DNA of 64,000 nt from Melastoma dodecandrum (taxonomy: Eukaryota; Streptophyta; Magnoliopsida; Myrtales; Melastomataceae): contig JARUPY010000534.1 of the NCBI GenBank assembly GCA_029817715.1, forward strand, positions 2,420,501-2,484,500, read 5' to 3'. A program made the translations under genes and the position numbers. Positions 42,240 through 52,937 of this stretch are shown in pieces. The first letter of the stretch is position 1. Each line of letters opens with the position of its first letter. The notes under the pieces are model-generated. The model was not told the DNA's origin. It ran no database searches and saw only the letters and a program-made list of their open reading frames with translations.

Positions 42240-44277
42240 TTTTTCTCCATCCTCTTTGGCTTGCGTGTTACCCCTCCAACCTCCCTCCCTCAATCGAAAC
42301 AAGAAGATAGAGCGAATGGATTATAGACCAAGCGAAATGAAAGTGGGTACGATGATCATCGCCAATCGATTCGGCCGAGAGTTATACTTGTTTGGTGTGG
42401 AAATTGCTATCATTATGCATGTACAAACATTATTTGAAGATATTGCCAGAATATGGAACCTTTTACATTTGCAAGTCTTGTTTGAAAGAGTATCTTGCAT
42501 ACCAAGTCGTGTTTAGACTGCTTTTACTTTGTTGATAACTCATATTGCGAGGCCCCTTCGCTTCGTGTGTGCATTTCGGGAAGGCCGGTTTGATTGAAGT
42601 AAACATTTGAATACATTTGTCTGTAATGACGGTCTGGACAGCCAAATGAAGTAAATCTCTTTTTGGTTTCGAAAGGCATGCCGCTCGGGACTCGTCGGTC
42701 CTTATGATTTTTTGTACCGGGAGCCCAATGACTATATCATACCGCTCACATGTTACTCCGGTACTGTTAGGCTAAAAGCAATTTGTCAAAGTAAAAAGAT
42801 TTTCAAAATTTCGTTCTAACAATTAATAATTTTGATACTAGAAAGATGTAATTACTTCAACTAACAACGACCACTTTCGTAAGATAAAATCGTTTCTTGC
42901 GATGATTTTATAATGCGGGATCACATCATATGAAATCGGTTTTTCAAATAACGAGTTTAATTCGATAAAAGAAAGCATTTACTACAAATAACAACTTCCT
43001 TATTAAAAGAAATATAGTTAGTAGGTTTTTCTTTCCACTTTTATTTGCTCTTTTTTTTATAGTCGTAAGAAAGACTCTATGATTTAATTTTTAAAAAGTG
43101 AATTTTCGTTCCACTTTTATTTTTCCTTTTTATTTAGTCAAACGAAAGTCGCTATTAAAAGAACGACTCACTTTTTAAAGAAAAATAGCGCTTACTATTT
43201 TTAACTTGTCATTTTTATAGCAAAAAAATGTCACTACTTGAAGTAGTGAATCCATTCTTCAAAAAAGCGACTCTTATATTTTTCCTTTCTGCTTTCGTTT
43301 GCCCCTCTTCTAACATCTAGAAGGAAGTTGTTGCTTCCAAATAGCACTTTCTTCTATACACAGGGCTGAGCAGGAACTCATTACTCCAAATAGCAACTTA
43401 CTTTTGTGGAAAATCTATATGCAAAGTTGTTATTCGGAATAACTAATTTCAATATAATATAATGTACTCTATTATCTAGCCAATCACTATAAAATCGTTA
43501 TTTCAAGTAGCGAATCTTGAACTACCTAAATCACTAATTGAAATAGTGAATTCCTTTGATTACTCTCGCTAAAGGATATTTCAAAAAATTGAAATATTTT
43601 ACCATTGTTAGACACGAATTACCATTTTTTCTCCCTAGTATGTCACTCCCAAAATTTCAGGCTTTATGCGGTTTGATAAAAAATATTAAATATAATTTAA
43701 CATATTGTTGTGGACTCATCAACTCAATTCTAGGTCCATTTGGTGTAGTCCATGGGTTTTTGAATTAGCCTAAGAAAAAGCAACAATTGTTTAGACTATC
43801 AAATTGGACTCGAGAAAGACCCAGAAAGACTAAAGCCCATGACCCCCAAAGGAGGACGCACGCCGAAGGACACAAGCCAGTCGAGGAAACAAACTAATGG
43901 AGGACATGCGCTGGTCGAGGACGCAAACTAATAGAAGATACAAACTAGACGATAGTTGCTACAACGACATGATGTTGAACACGCATCGTGATGACTCGAC
44001 AATTATTAGATATAAAGTACGTTCTTAAATGTACCACGATCGATTATTTCGACTGTTACAGTAGCATCGACGTGAGTCTTTTCCGTATTCCTGTTCGCGT
44101 TTCATTGTTTGCGTTATGACTTATTTTGTGTTCTGACTCATGTCTCCCGTGTAATTCCAAATTGTATATTATTATGTTAGTTCAGCTTGTTTTTATGTTA
44201 AATATAACACTAGTAAAAAGGTAAAGATGCTTTTCGCCTTTTTGTTGTAAATCAAAACAAAAAAAGGACCGAACTCA
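42240..44277. other. AT-rich intergenic zone with short diverged repeats
   Basis: No gene was seen. From about 42840 to 43560 a loose motif (AAATAGCGACTT, TCACTACTTGAAGTAGTGA, GAAATAGTGAATTC) recurs on both strands, including a 19-bp palindrome at 43231-43249. From about 43700 to 44200 the sequence looks like degenerate transposon or LTR remains, but I could not define ends. Confidence 0.5.
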
Positions 44278-44286
44278 TCAATTTTT

Positions 44287-45201
44287 GACAAAATATCGAT
44301 ATTTGGCCCAATCAATTTGTCAACTTTACGTTTTGGCATATCGTTTCAAAATTTTCAATTTTGCCTTATTTCAATTTTACTTTTCAATTTGGCAATATTC
44401 GTAACGGCGTTAATACATGTCATTTGTTTTTCCTACGTGACAATGATAATGAAAAATTGCCAACTTTACGTTTTGGCCTAATGTTTTAAAAGTTTTTAAT
44501 TTGGCCTTAAATCAATTATAATTCGAGGAACCGGAACCAAAAACCCAGGAAAGCAGGAGTCTACCTCAGTGAGCTATTGATTCCTACACCGACTAAGGGC
44601 AAAGGGCATCCATCCAGTACTGAATGATTGACCCACGGGCTTTTATTCTACTAACGACTTGGTTTCCCTCAAGGAACAAGGGAAGGGAGCGAGGCATTAA
44701 GGCATGTTCATTGAGGAAAGAAGAAAAGGCAAGGACTAAAGCAAAAGCAGACTGCACACGACCCAAACGTAACTCCCTTATGTTATTACACGAGTCGAAA
44801 ATAAACTTAATGCCGCAGATCTCAGCCAACATCGACAAAGGTGAATGATAGCCCAGTCGTCACTGAGTTTAGGGTTTTGGTTCCTGTTCCTCAAATTACT
44901 TCTCGAACTAAAATTGATTTAAGGCCAAATTGAAAAGTTTTAAAACGTTAGGCCAAAATGTAAAGTTGGCAAATTCATTTGGCCAAATATCGATATTTTG
45001 CCCATGATTTATTTCATTATCATTGTCACGTAGGAAAAACAAATGACATGTATTAACGCTAATGGCGAAATCACAAACGCCGTTACGAATAGGGTCAAAT
45101 TGAAAAATAAAATTGAAATAAGGCCAAATTGAAAACTTTTGAAATGATATGCCAAAACGTAAAGTTGGCAAATTAATTGGGCTAAATATCGATATTTTAC
45201 C
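44287..45201. mobile_element. Long-TIR non-autonomous DNA transposon (Mutator-type MITE)
   Basis: Inverted arms of about 260-330 bp face each other: left from GACAAAATATCGATATTTGG, right ending in its diverged complement at 45201. The internal AACTTTACGTTTTGGC and ACATGTCATTTGTTTTTCC blocks and their complements are present on both sides. Flanking 9-bp sequences TCAATTTTT (44278-44286) and TTAATTTTT (45202-45210) differ by one base, fitting a Mutator-type 9-bp duplication. The right arm has an extra internal copy of the terminus (around 44975-44998). The middle (about 44550-44870) is unrelated, GC-richer sequence, possibly captured. Confidence 0.75.
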
Positions 45202-45284
45202 TTAATTTTTTTTATCAATTATTATGAACTAGAATATAAGTACCATACAAAAAAAAGTGATATAATCTATACTTATAATCTAAC

Positions 45285-46336
45285 TGTTCGCGTAGGAAAC
45301 GGATCACGTCGAAAATATTTGGCAATAAGACTCACGTGGATTTTATAGATGAGGTCGCCAGTAAGTAATTGAAGAATTTGATTGAATGCAAACAATTTTT
45401 ACAAGAAGTAAAGAACGCTTATAGCCATAAAAGTAAAACAAGGACGGTGGTAAAGACGTAGACTAGCTATAGTGCTCCGCAGACTTGAAACGTTGTAGTA
45501 GACTTGATGGTGAAACACTACAGGATTGCGCTCCTCGGTTCGCAGAACTTAGCTGCTGGGCTTGGTGGGCTGGGTACGGTTGAGTGTTGAGACGGACGTG
45601 GGTGCCAAGGCTGTGGTGATATGCCCTGGCGGAGGTGTCGAAGACGGAAGCGCGTATCGGGACTACGGTGGCTCGTCCTGGCGTTGGAGTCAAGGGCGGA
45701 TGGTTGTTATCAGAGCTACGGTTGCTCACTCTGATGGTGGAAGTGAAGGCGGAGGGTTATTATCAAAGCTACGGTTGCTCACTCTGATGGTGGAAGTGAA
45801 GACCAATGAAACCTTAAGGGTCTAGGTCGGGGAATCCTAACAACTACGCTATGGGGTGACGAGCAAAATAAGCTTCTGTTGGCTGTTTTAATCGTGATTT
45901 TCTTTAGGGAAGATCTCCTCCTTTATACTCGGTCTGTTACGACCTGAAGATCTTCCAGACTCAACCCCAAGAATCTCGGAATTAACTGATTCTCACTTAT
46001 TTGATCGTGGATCGGCTCCTCTGACTTCGGGTTTAATTGATTATCTTTAAGACGTGTGCTAGTGTTATGCATGGGCAACAAGTCCCAGTTATCTCGGGGC
46101 CATGGAACCGTTTTCCTTTGACAGATGTCCCTTACAGGCGCAGGCCTATAGTCTTAATATCCTCTATAGGCGCAAGCCTGTAGACTTTGTGTCGCAGGCG
46201 CAAGCCCTTGATTATAAGGTTACTATCCTGCCTCTGTAGACTTCCTCCTGTAGGCGCGAGCCTGATATGTTTGTCTTGGCTGTGGGCTTTTGTGAGCTTT
46301 GTCAGAATTAGGCCCGAGATTTTCTAAGTGTCAACA
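45285..46336 (-). mobile_element. Solo LTR related to elements 1 and 2
   Basis: 1052 bp from TGTTCGCG to GTCAACA, the same termini as the two large elements. It is flanked by CTAAC on both sides (45280-45284, 46337-46341). The first 100 bases follow the same order (ACGGATCACGTCG, TATTTGGCAA, GTCGCCAGTAAG). A tandem repeat (core GCTACGGTTGCTCACTCTGA, two copies near 45710 and 45768) replaces the one in the large elements. The U3-equivalent carries repeated AGGCGCAAGCCT-type palindromes (about 46135-46265). No internal region remains, so LTR-LTR recombination has removed it. Confidence 0.88.
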
Positions 46337-46341
46337 CTAAC

Positions 46342-47095
46342 TAAATGGGCATAAAATATTTACAGAACTAATGATTTATTTTAATTACTTATGAGGATGG
46401 TGGAGTTTTGTTCCTCGATACAGTTGGCCCACAAAATATTTCCAAACTTAAAGTCGTAAGTTTTAAAATTTCTCGTGCACAACCTCAAACTCGAACTGTT
46501 CGACTTTGAAATAGAAGGAAGCCGAACTCAAAGAGTTCGAATCCAACCAACTGGAGTGAAACCGTACTCTATGAGTTTGAGTTCAAGGCTATTTACGAGG
46601 AATTTTAATATTTTTGAAATTACTTTTTTCCCGAACCATATTTAGGAACAAAACTCAAGGACGGTGGATATAAAAAAGTATTATAACGTAGGAATTGAAC
46701 CTACGAATTCGCCAATTATGAGTTGGGTGCTTTAACCATTCAAACCGATTGATGGTCGGGGTGAGATTTCCACGAAAAAACCCGCTAGTGGAGGAAGACC
46801 TCCTAGGGATAAGAGACATAGGGCTAAATTAATCTAAATAAATTAGCTCCCATAGCATGTTGCCGCCAAAAGCAGAACCGTTGAATTAATTAAAAAGCCA
46901 GAAAATATTTTGGAGGAAGAATTGAAGGCATCGATCATTTTGGTCCTCAAAAATTACAACTGGAATTCGGAAGAGCAACAGGATAAAATAAACTTAAATC
47001 AACAATGTCCCCACTTGCTTCGCTTGCTATCTTCCGGCCACAGACCACTCAGGCGCTGTGCCATCCAGAGGGAGGAGAGCGGTTAGGTATCCAAA
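46342..47095. other. Region upstream of the TypA gene
   Basis: No protein gene was seen apart from the tRNA fossil at 46688-46755. A GAGTTCGA/TCGAACTC motif recurs around 46480-46580. The last 100-200 bp should be the TypA promoter and leader. Confidence 0.5.
46688..46755 (-). pseudogene. trnI-CAU: Degenerate copy of plastid trnI-CAU
   Basis: On the minus strand the D-arm, anticodon arm and T-arm of plastid tRNA-Ile(CAU) are recognisable: GAATGGTTAAAGC, then ACCCAACTCATAATTGG with the CAU anticodon, then GGCGAATTCGTAGGTTCAA. One G-to-A type change is seen before CCCAACTC. The acceptor stem is destroyed, because the 5' CCATCAA and 3' GTTATAA sides cannot pair. It is best read as an old plastid-to-nucleus DNA transfer. 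The plastid sequence is recalled from memory. Confidence 0.75.
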
Positions 47096-50000
47096 ATGAA
47101 CCTCCGCCTCTCCGTCTCCTTCCCCGCTACTTCACTCTCTTCCCTCCCTCAATCCTCGCAGTCCTCACAGCCACGCATATCTGTCCCCGCTCCGTCCACG
47201 CCTCGTCTCCCTTGCGGTCGTCGTCTGGTCCGCCGGCCGCTACTGTCATCACCGTGTCGCTCGCGGATACGAGACTCCCGACTTTTCCTTCCTATCAGAT
47301 GCTCCGTCGCCGAGACGGCCGCTGCCGGTATTCTACGATTCATTGATGTTCTTCTCGATTGTTTGAGGGGAGTTTGTTTGTTTTGCGCAAAGTGTTTTTG
47401 CTTGCTAATGCAGAGAAGAAGACTCGGTTGATGAGGAGAGATGACATCAGGAACATAGCCATAGTTGCTCATGTCGACCACGGCAAGACTACCCTGGTCG
47501 ACTCCATGCTTCGGCAGGCCAAGGTCTCACTGTGTCTGCTGTTGATATATTGTTCCTTCTTCTTCCCAAGGTTTTCTGAAACTTAATTACTCAATCTTGT
47601 GGTTTGTTGGGGCTGGGTGGTTGATGGAAGCAGGTTTTTCGAGACAACCAGGTTGTGCAGGAGCGGATAATGGATTCCAATGATTTGGAGCGAGAGAGAG
47701 GGATTACTATCCTCAGCAAGAACACCTCCATTAATTATAAGGATACTAAGATTAACATTATTGATACCCCTGGCCACTCTGACTTTGGTGGTGAAGTAGA
47801 GCGCATTCTCAATATGGTTGAAGGAGTCCTTCTTGTGGTAATCATTTTCACTGATTTCCTGTAGAGTGCTTGATGACCAATGTGCTGACTGTGATTTTGG
47901 TTGGACATGCACGTGTTGTGAAGTGCTGTCATAATCATCTTATGCATTTTATATATTTTGCTAGTTTCTTGTAGGTAGATTCAGTTGAAGGTCCAATGCC
48001 ACAGACGAGGTTCGTCCTGAAGAAGGCTTTGGAATTTGGCCTTGCAGTAGTCGTCGTTGTCAATAAGATTGATAGGCCCTCTGCTCGTCCAGACTATGTC
48101 ATCAACTCGACCTTTGAACTATTTATTGAGCTAAATGCATCAGATGAACAGGTAACTGCATCATAGGTTCTCTGGATACATAAAATTTATCTTTCCAAGG
48201 GCCTGACTTCCAACCGGACTGCTCATTACATTGAATTTCCTTTTAAGTAATTTATCTCAACCGAAAATATCAAAAAATGTCTCCAAATTTTATACTCGTA
48301 AAAGGTTATGTACTGAAAACAGGATGTATCCTGCTCATTGCTTACGTGGTTGAGCTACAACTACAATTTAGCAGTAATCAGATTTGAACACTAGAAGTTT
48401 CTGAGGCTCAAGCTAACCGTCTATTTATGTGATTGATGTTCTTTTTGACATTCTTGCAGTGTGATTTTGAAGCTGTATATGCAAGTGGCATAAAAGGAAA
48501 GGCTGGCTTTTCTCCTGATAAATTGGCCGATGACCTTGGTCCTCTGTTTGAGACAATAATCAGATGCATACCTGGGCCACGTATTGACAGAGATGGTGCT
48601 TTGCAAATGCTTGTAAGTAGTATTTGAACTACCCAGACCCCTTATTATTGGATTCATTCTACATGATCTGCATTGCTTTCATGTTTTTCCAACTGCACAA
48701 TACTCTTCAAAAGGTTCCTTTTGAACCAGATCGAGTCTCATGTATTAATAAGATTAAAATAGTGATCTGACTGTTACTTCCTTTTTGGATGTGTTGACTA
48801 ACACCAATGGCCTTTTCCTTTCTTTGAAAAAATTAATGGTCTTTCCTTTGAAAGTCATGCATAACTTGGGGCCAGGTTCCTGCAAATCTTACAATTAACT
48901 ATTGTCATGATGAAGTAAACTCTACTTTCATACTTACCTTTGAAGGCTTTTTTGGTAACATTATGTGGATTTAGCTGGATGATATATATTCTTTAAATTA
49001 GGTCACAAATATTGAGTTTGAAGAGCACAAAGGACGAATAGCTATTGGACGCTTACATGCTGGAGTCTTGAAGAAAGGAATGGACGTGAAGGTGTTTACT
49101 CCAAAAGCTAATAATGTCATTTTTGGGATTTTTTCTTCTCGACTCCCTTCTTATGTTAAGTTTAACTGTAGTAATTCTGATGGATCGTTGTCTGTGTCTT
49201 TAGATTCTGCATGCCAATGTATTTTTTTTCCCTTTTTAACTAGGTTTGCACTTCTGAAGAATCCTGTCGATATGCGAGAGTCAGTGAGCTATTTGTGTAT
49301 GAAAAGTTTAGTAGGAGTCCTGTTGAAAGCGTGGAAGCCGGTGATATTTGCGCTGTTTGCGGCCTTGATGACATCCAGGTAACTGTGATGGTATTATTTG
49401 TTTTGTTAATGATGTATATGTATGTATGTATATTTTGGAAGTGTTATTGATAATTTTCATTCCTGATACTGATGAAATTGGGATTTCATTCTCAGATAGG
49501 GGAGACAATTGCCGATAGGACATCTGGAACGCCACTGCCTGCCATTAGGGTGGAAGAGCCAACAGTGAAAATGTCCTTCTCCATAAACATTTCTCCCTTT
49601 GTAGGGCGTGAGGTATATCTTTTGGAAGGAATAATCTGTCTTGATCTTGAAAAACTTGCAAAATATACATGCTGCTCTTCTTCTTACCTATCATGTTGTT
49701 TTAGGGAAAATATGTTACTAGTCGTAATCTACGCGATCGACTGTATCGAGAACTTGAGAGAAATTTGGCAATGAAAGTAGAAGATGGTGAAACTGCTGAT
49801 ACCTTCATTGTTAGTGGACGTGGCACCTTGCACATCACAATCCTGATTGAAAATATGTGAGTCTGACGCCTCTCTTCTTTTGATATTGATCATATCCTTT
49901 CGCTTATTTTTTCAATGCAGGCGAAGAGAGGGATATGAGTTCATGGTGGGACCTCCCAGGGTTATCAGCAACAGGGTCAATGATGAGTTGCTGGAACCAT

Positions 50001-51736
50001 ATGAGGTAATTCAGCTTTTGTTCTGCTTTTGTAAACCTCAATTCCAGATTAAGTTAAACGAATTTCATGCTTGGAGTGTTTTTCTAAAATGCAATAATAT
50101 AAACGTAGTTTACTCCCAAGGTGTTCTGTGAGGAGTTCCCATTGGGTAAGAAGCTCTATTAATGAGCTTTTGTACAATGTTCTATAATTCATGAGGCAAT
50201 GCTTGCAACTAATAATTATTTTAAGGATTTATGGTGGTATTGCCTCGAACTGTTTTAACATTATAGGAATTGGTAGTTTCCTTTCAATGGGAGAAAGGTT
50301 TTAATTTGACAATAACATAATACGTCAAAAGATGATTTTGATACCTTTTGTTTTCCGCCTGATATGCATTGTTGGGATAGACTCAGCATTTGTATTTTGG
50401 ATTTGACTTTTAGTTAATGAATTCCCCATACCCCCCAAAAAAATCCAGATAGCGACGGTGGAAGTACCTGAAGAGCATATGGGAGCTGTGGTTGAACTTC
50501 TCGGCCGAAGACGTGGGCAGATGTTTGATATGCAGGGCGTTGGGTAAGAGAAAACTTCTTTTGTATCTATATCCATGATTTCCTTGGTTATTGATTGCTT
50601 TTGAGATTTGACATTCCTGAGGTTGTTACTAGTGAACCTAATGATCAATGCGTGACGAGTCCCGATTTTACTAGATGAAAATTTGTCTTCTCCATGTAAG
50701 ACCAGCTGATGTTAGTCATTTTTACATAAAAATTACCCATGCAAGACTCAATACGTAGGATGGATCATATACTCCAGTATAACATAGTTCTTTTCCCTTG
50801 GTCTTTGGTTTGATTAGTCCAGTGGTGTTACTTCAGGATTGAAGCTCTCTTGCCTGCTAATTTTAAAACATGTGATCCCCAATATCGTGCTTTTTATTGG
50901 TGATGCGATGGTTTCTATTTTGGTGATAGTGGAAGAGGAAGTGACTGAAAATTGGATGCCAGATACGTGTGGATGTTGACTGTTGTCATGGAATTTCATG
51001 GCTTGCTGAAACTCCTATTTAATAAGCCATCCTGATTTGGGAAAGGTATTATCTTTGGCAGATCTGAGGGAACGACACTGCTAAGGTACAAAATACCAAC
51101 CCGTGGCCTCCTTGGGTTGCGTAATGCAATGCTGACAGCCTCTCGTGGCACGGCCATTCTCCACACCATATTTGATAGCTATGGACCGTGGGCTGGTGAT
51201 ATCAACACTCGTGATCATGGTTCATTGGTAATTCTCTGCATTTGCATCACCAAGGCTGCAGTCTCTTATTGCCATTTTTTGTTTTACTGTCCCTTCACTG
51301 GGATATATTTGCCCTGTGCAGGTTGCTTTTGAGGAAGGCACAAGCACATCCTATGCCCTGTCGAGCTCTCAAGAAAGGGGGCAGATGTTTATTGGTCCCG
51401 GTGTTGATGTTTACAAAGGACAAATTGTAGGCATCCATCAGAGGCCCGGAGATTTGTCATTAAACGTGTGCAAGAAAAAGGCCGCCACCAATGTCCGATC
51501 AAACAAAGAACAAACAGGTGAGGAAGTAGCTCCCTCCTCCTGAAGAAGTCTGTTTTCAAATGCTAACCTGAGAAACTTAATTCGTCGTATTCGCAGTTGT
51601 TCTGGACACGCCATTAGATTACAGCTTGGATGACTGCATAGAGTACATCCAAGAAGACGAACTAGTGGAGGTTACTCCATCTAGCATCCGGATGTGCAAG
51701 AATCCAAAATTCAACCCAAAGACCTCTGGCAGATGA
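47096..51736 (+). CDS. SVR3: Plastid TypA/BipA translational GTPase (SVR3-like)
   Basis: Fourteen exons: 47096-47327, 47414-47523, 47634-47837, 47975-48151, 48460-48612, 49002-49091, 49244-49378, 49496-49612, 49705-49856, 49921-50005, 50449-50543, 51062-51227, 51322-51517, 51597-51736. The joined frame is open, 683 residues. A Ser/Pro/Arg-rich transit-like N-terminus (about 75 residues) precedes [14 protein letters not shown]. GTPase motifs follow: G1 AHVDHGKT (96-103), RGITI, DTPGH and NKID. Then come EF-G-like domain II, the C-terminal EF-G domain III/V region ([20 protein letters not shown]) and the TypA-specific tail ([26 protein letters not shown]). Bacterial BipA/TypA binds ribosomes under stress and helps subunit assembly. 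Arabidopsis SVR3 is needed for chloroplast rRNA processing and translation, especially in the cold. The whole gene is collinear with SVR3 as recalled, with no missing motif. Confidence 0.93.
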
Positions 51737-52181
51737 ACAAGCAGTCTCCTCTCTGGAGGCAAGTCCCCAATCCTTTCTACCTAGGTTTTAAAACAATTGA
51801 GACCTTCAAATAGAGGAGAGTGTAGGAACAATTTACAGTGATTCAGATAGGGTCAAATAATACAAAGATCACGGATCAAACTTAGGCCGTTGTCAGGCAT
51901 ATTATAAACTCATTTTTACCAAATATTGGACGGAGGCACTCAAATCTTGCTCCGCGAGCAAACAGAGATATTTCTCCAAAGAGCGGTGAGTTATTTTCCA
52001 GCAAAGTTGTGAACGCAAGTTGTGGTCTCGCACGGGCCATTGTCTTCTAGAAAAGGTTTATTGGAAAGGGACGATCCGCTTACAACTGTGAACTTGACCT
52101 GGTCTCGTTTGTCCAACCGGGGGCGAATTATTGGCCTGGTGCTGGCAGGTTAGTGTAACTAATCACAAATACAGATTATCC
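51737..52181. other. 3' flank of TypA up to the Mutator-like element
   Basis: No gene was seen. It probably includes the TypA 3' untranslated region. Confidence 0.5.
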
Positions 52182-52190
52182 TATTTTTTT

Positions 52191-52677
52191 GGCCAAATTA
52201 TCAAATTTATCCTGAACTTTTCAACTTTTTTCCGATTTAACCTAAACTTTGAATAATATCACTACACATCCCAACCTTCGGCCGTTATCTCAAATGTGAC
52301 CTCCGTTATCCTAAACCTCTAACGGCGTCCTACGTGGCCCGGTCACGGCGTTTATTTGCCGTTTAATTCGTATGTCGCGCCGACGTGATAACACGTGGAC
52401 ATGCCACGAAATGAAAAAAAAAAAAATCGCAAACGGGGCTGATTCGCAATCGGGGGAGGGGGTTGAGTCGAAATTAGGGCATGAATTCCCAAATCGTGCT
52501 TGCTGGCTGTGAAATTAGGGCGGCAGACAAACCTTCCCTCTCCGGAGCATCATAGCCCACGGCTGAAGCATCTTCGGGAGCGTCCGTCCTCGAGAGCGTC
52601 CTCTTTTGCCGGTTCCTCGGGAGCGGCCGCTTTTGCCGGATCCTGTGGAGCGTCCTCCTGTGCGTCGTCAAGGTTCC
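52191..52677 (+). repeat. Left terminal inverted repeat of the MULE
   Basis: Pairs with 56980-57464. The outer half is AT-rich; the inner half is GC-rich and contains GAGCGTCC-type repeats and an ACACGTGG motif. It would act as promoter and leader for the transposase gene. Small frames inside the TIR are not believed to be genes. Confidence 0.9.
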
Positions 52678-52937
52678 CCAGTGGTTCACCGGTAAGTCTT
52701 CGAGGGATGTTCGGGCTTTGCTGGCTGTGCTTGGTCATGGGTTGTGGCTGTGATGAGGTTGTGGTTGTGATGAGGTTCTGGATGTGATGTGGAATTGTGG
52801 GTTGGTGTGATTGCTTGCTGGAATTGTGGCTAGGTGTGCGTGCTTGCTGGAATTGTGTCTTGGTGCTTGCTGGAATTGTGGCTTGGCGCATTGCTGGAAT
52901 TGATTATGTTAATTGAGTTTGATTTATTAATGTAGCT

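Noticed and set aside
42840..43560. A defined MITE or satellite in the AT-rich zone
   Set aside because: Short motifs recur on both strands but no consistent period, ends or duplication could be set.
44593..44838. Minus-strand frame (81 codons) in the core of the 44.3-kb MITE
   Set aside because: It weakly recalls a reverse-transcriptase-associated RNase H fragment, but I could not match any motif reliably.
46688..46755. A functional nuclear tRNA gene
   Set aside because: The acceptor stem cannot pair and the sequence is that of a plastid tRNA; it is kept only as a pseudogene.
52474..52787. Open frames in the left and right MULE inverted repeats
   Set aside because: The same frames appear mirrored in both TIRs and reflect GAGCGTCC-type repeats; transposase starts later, at 52938.
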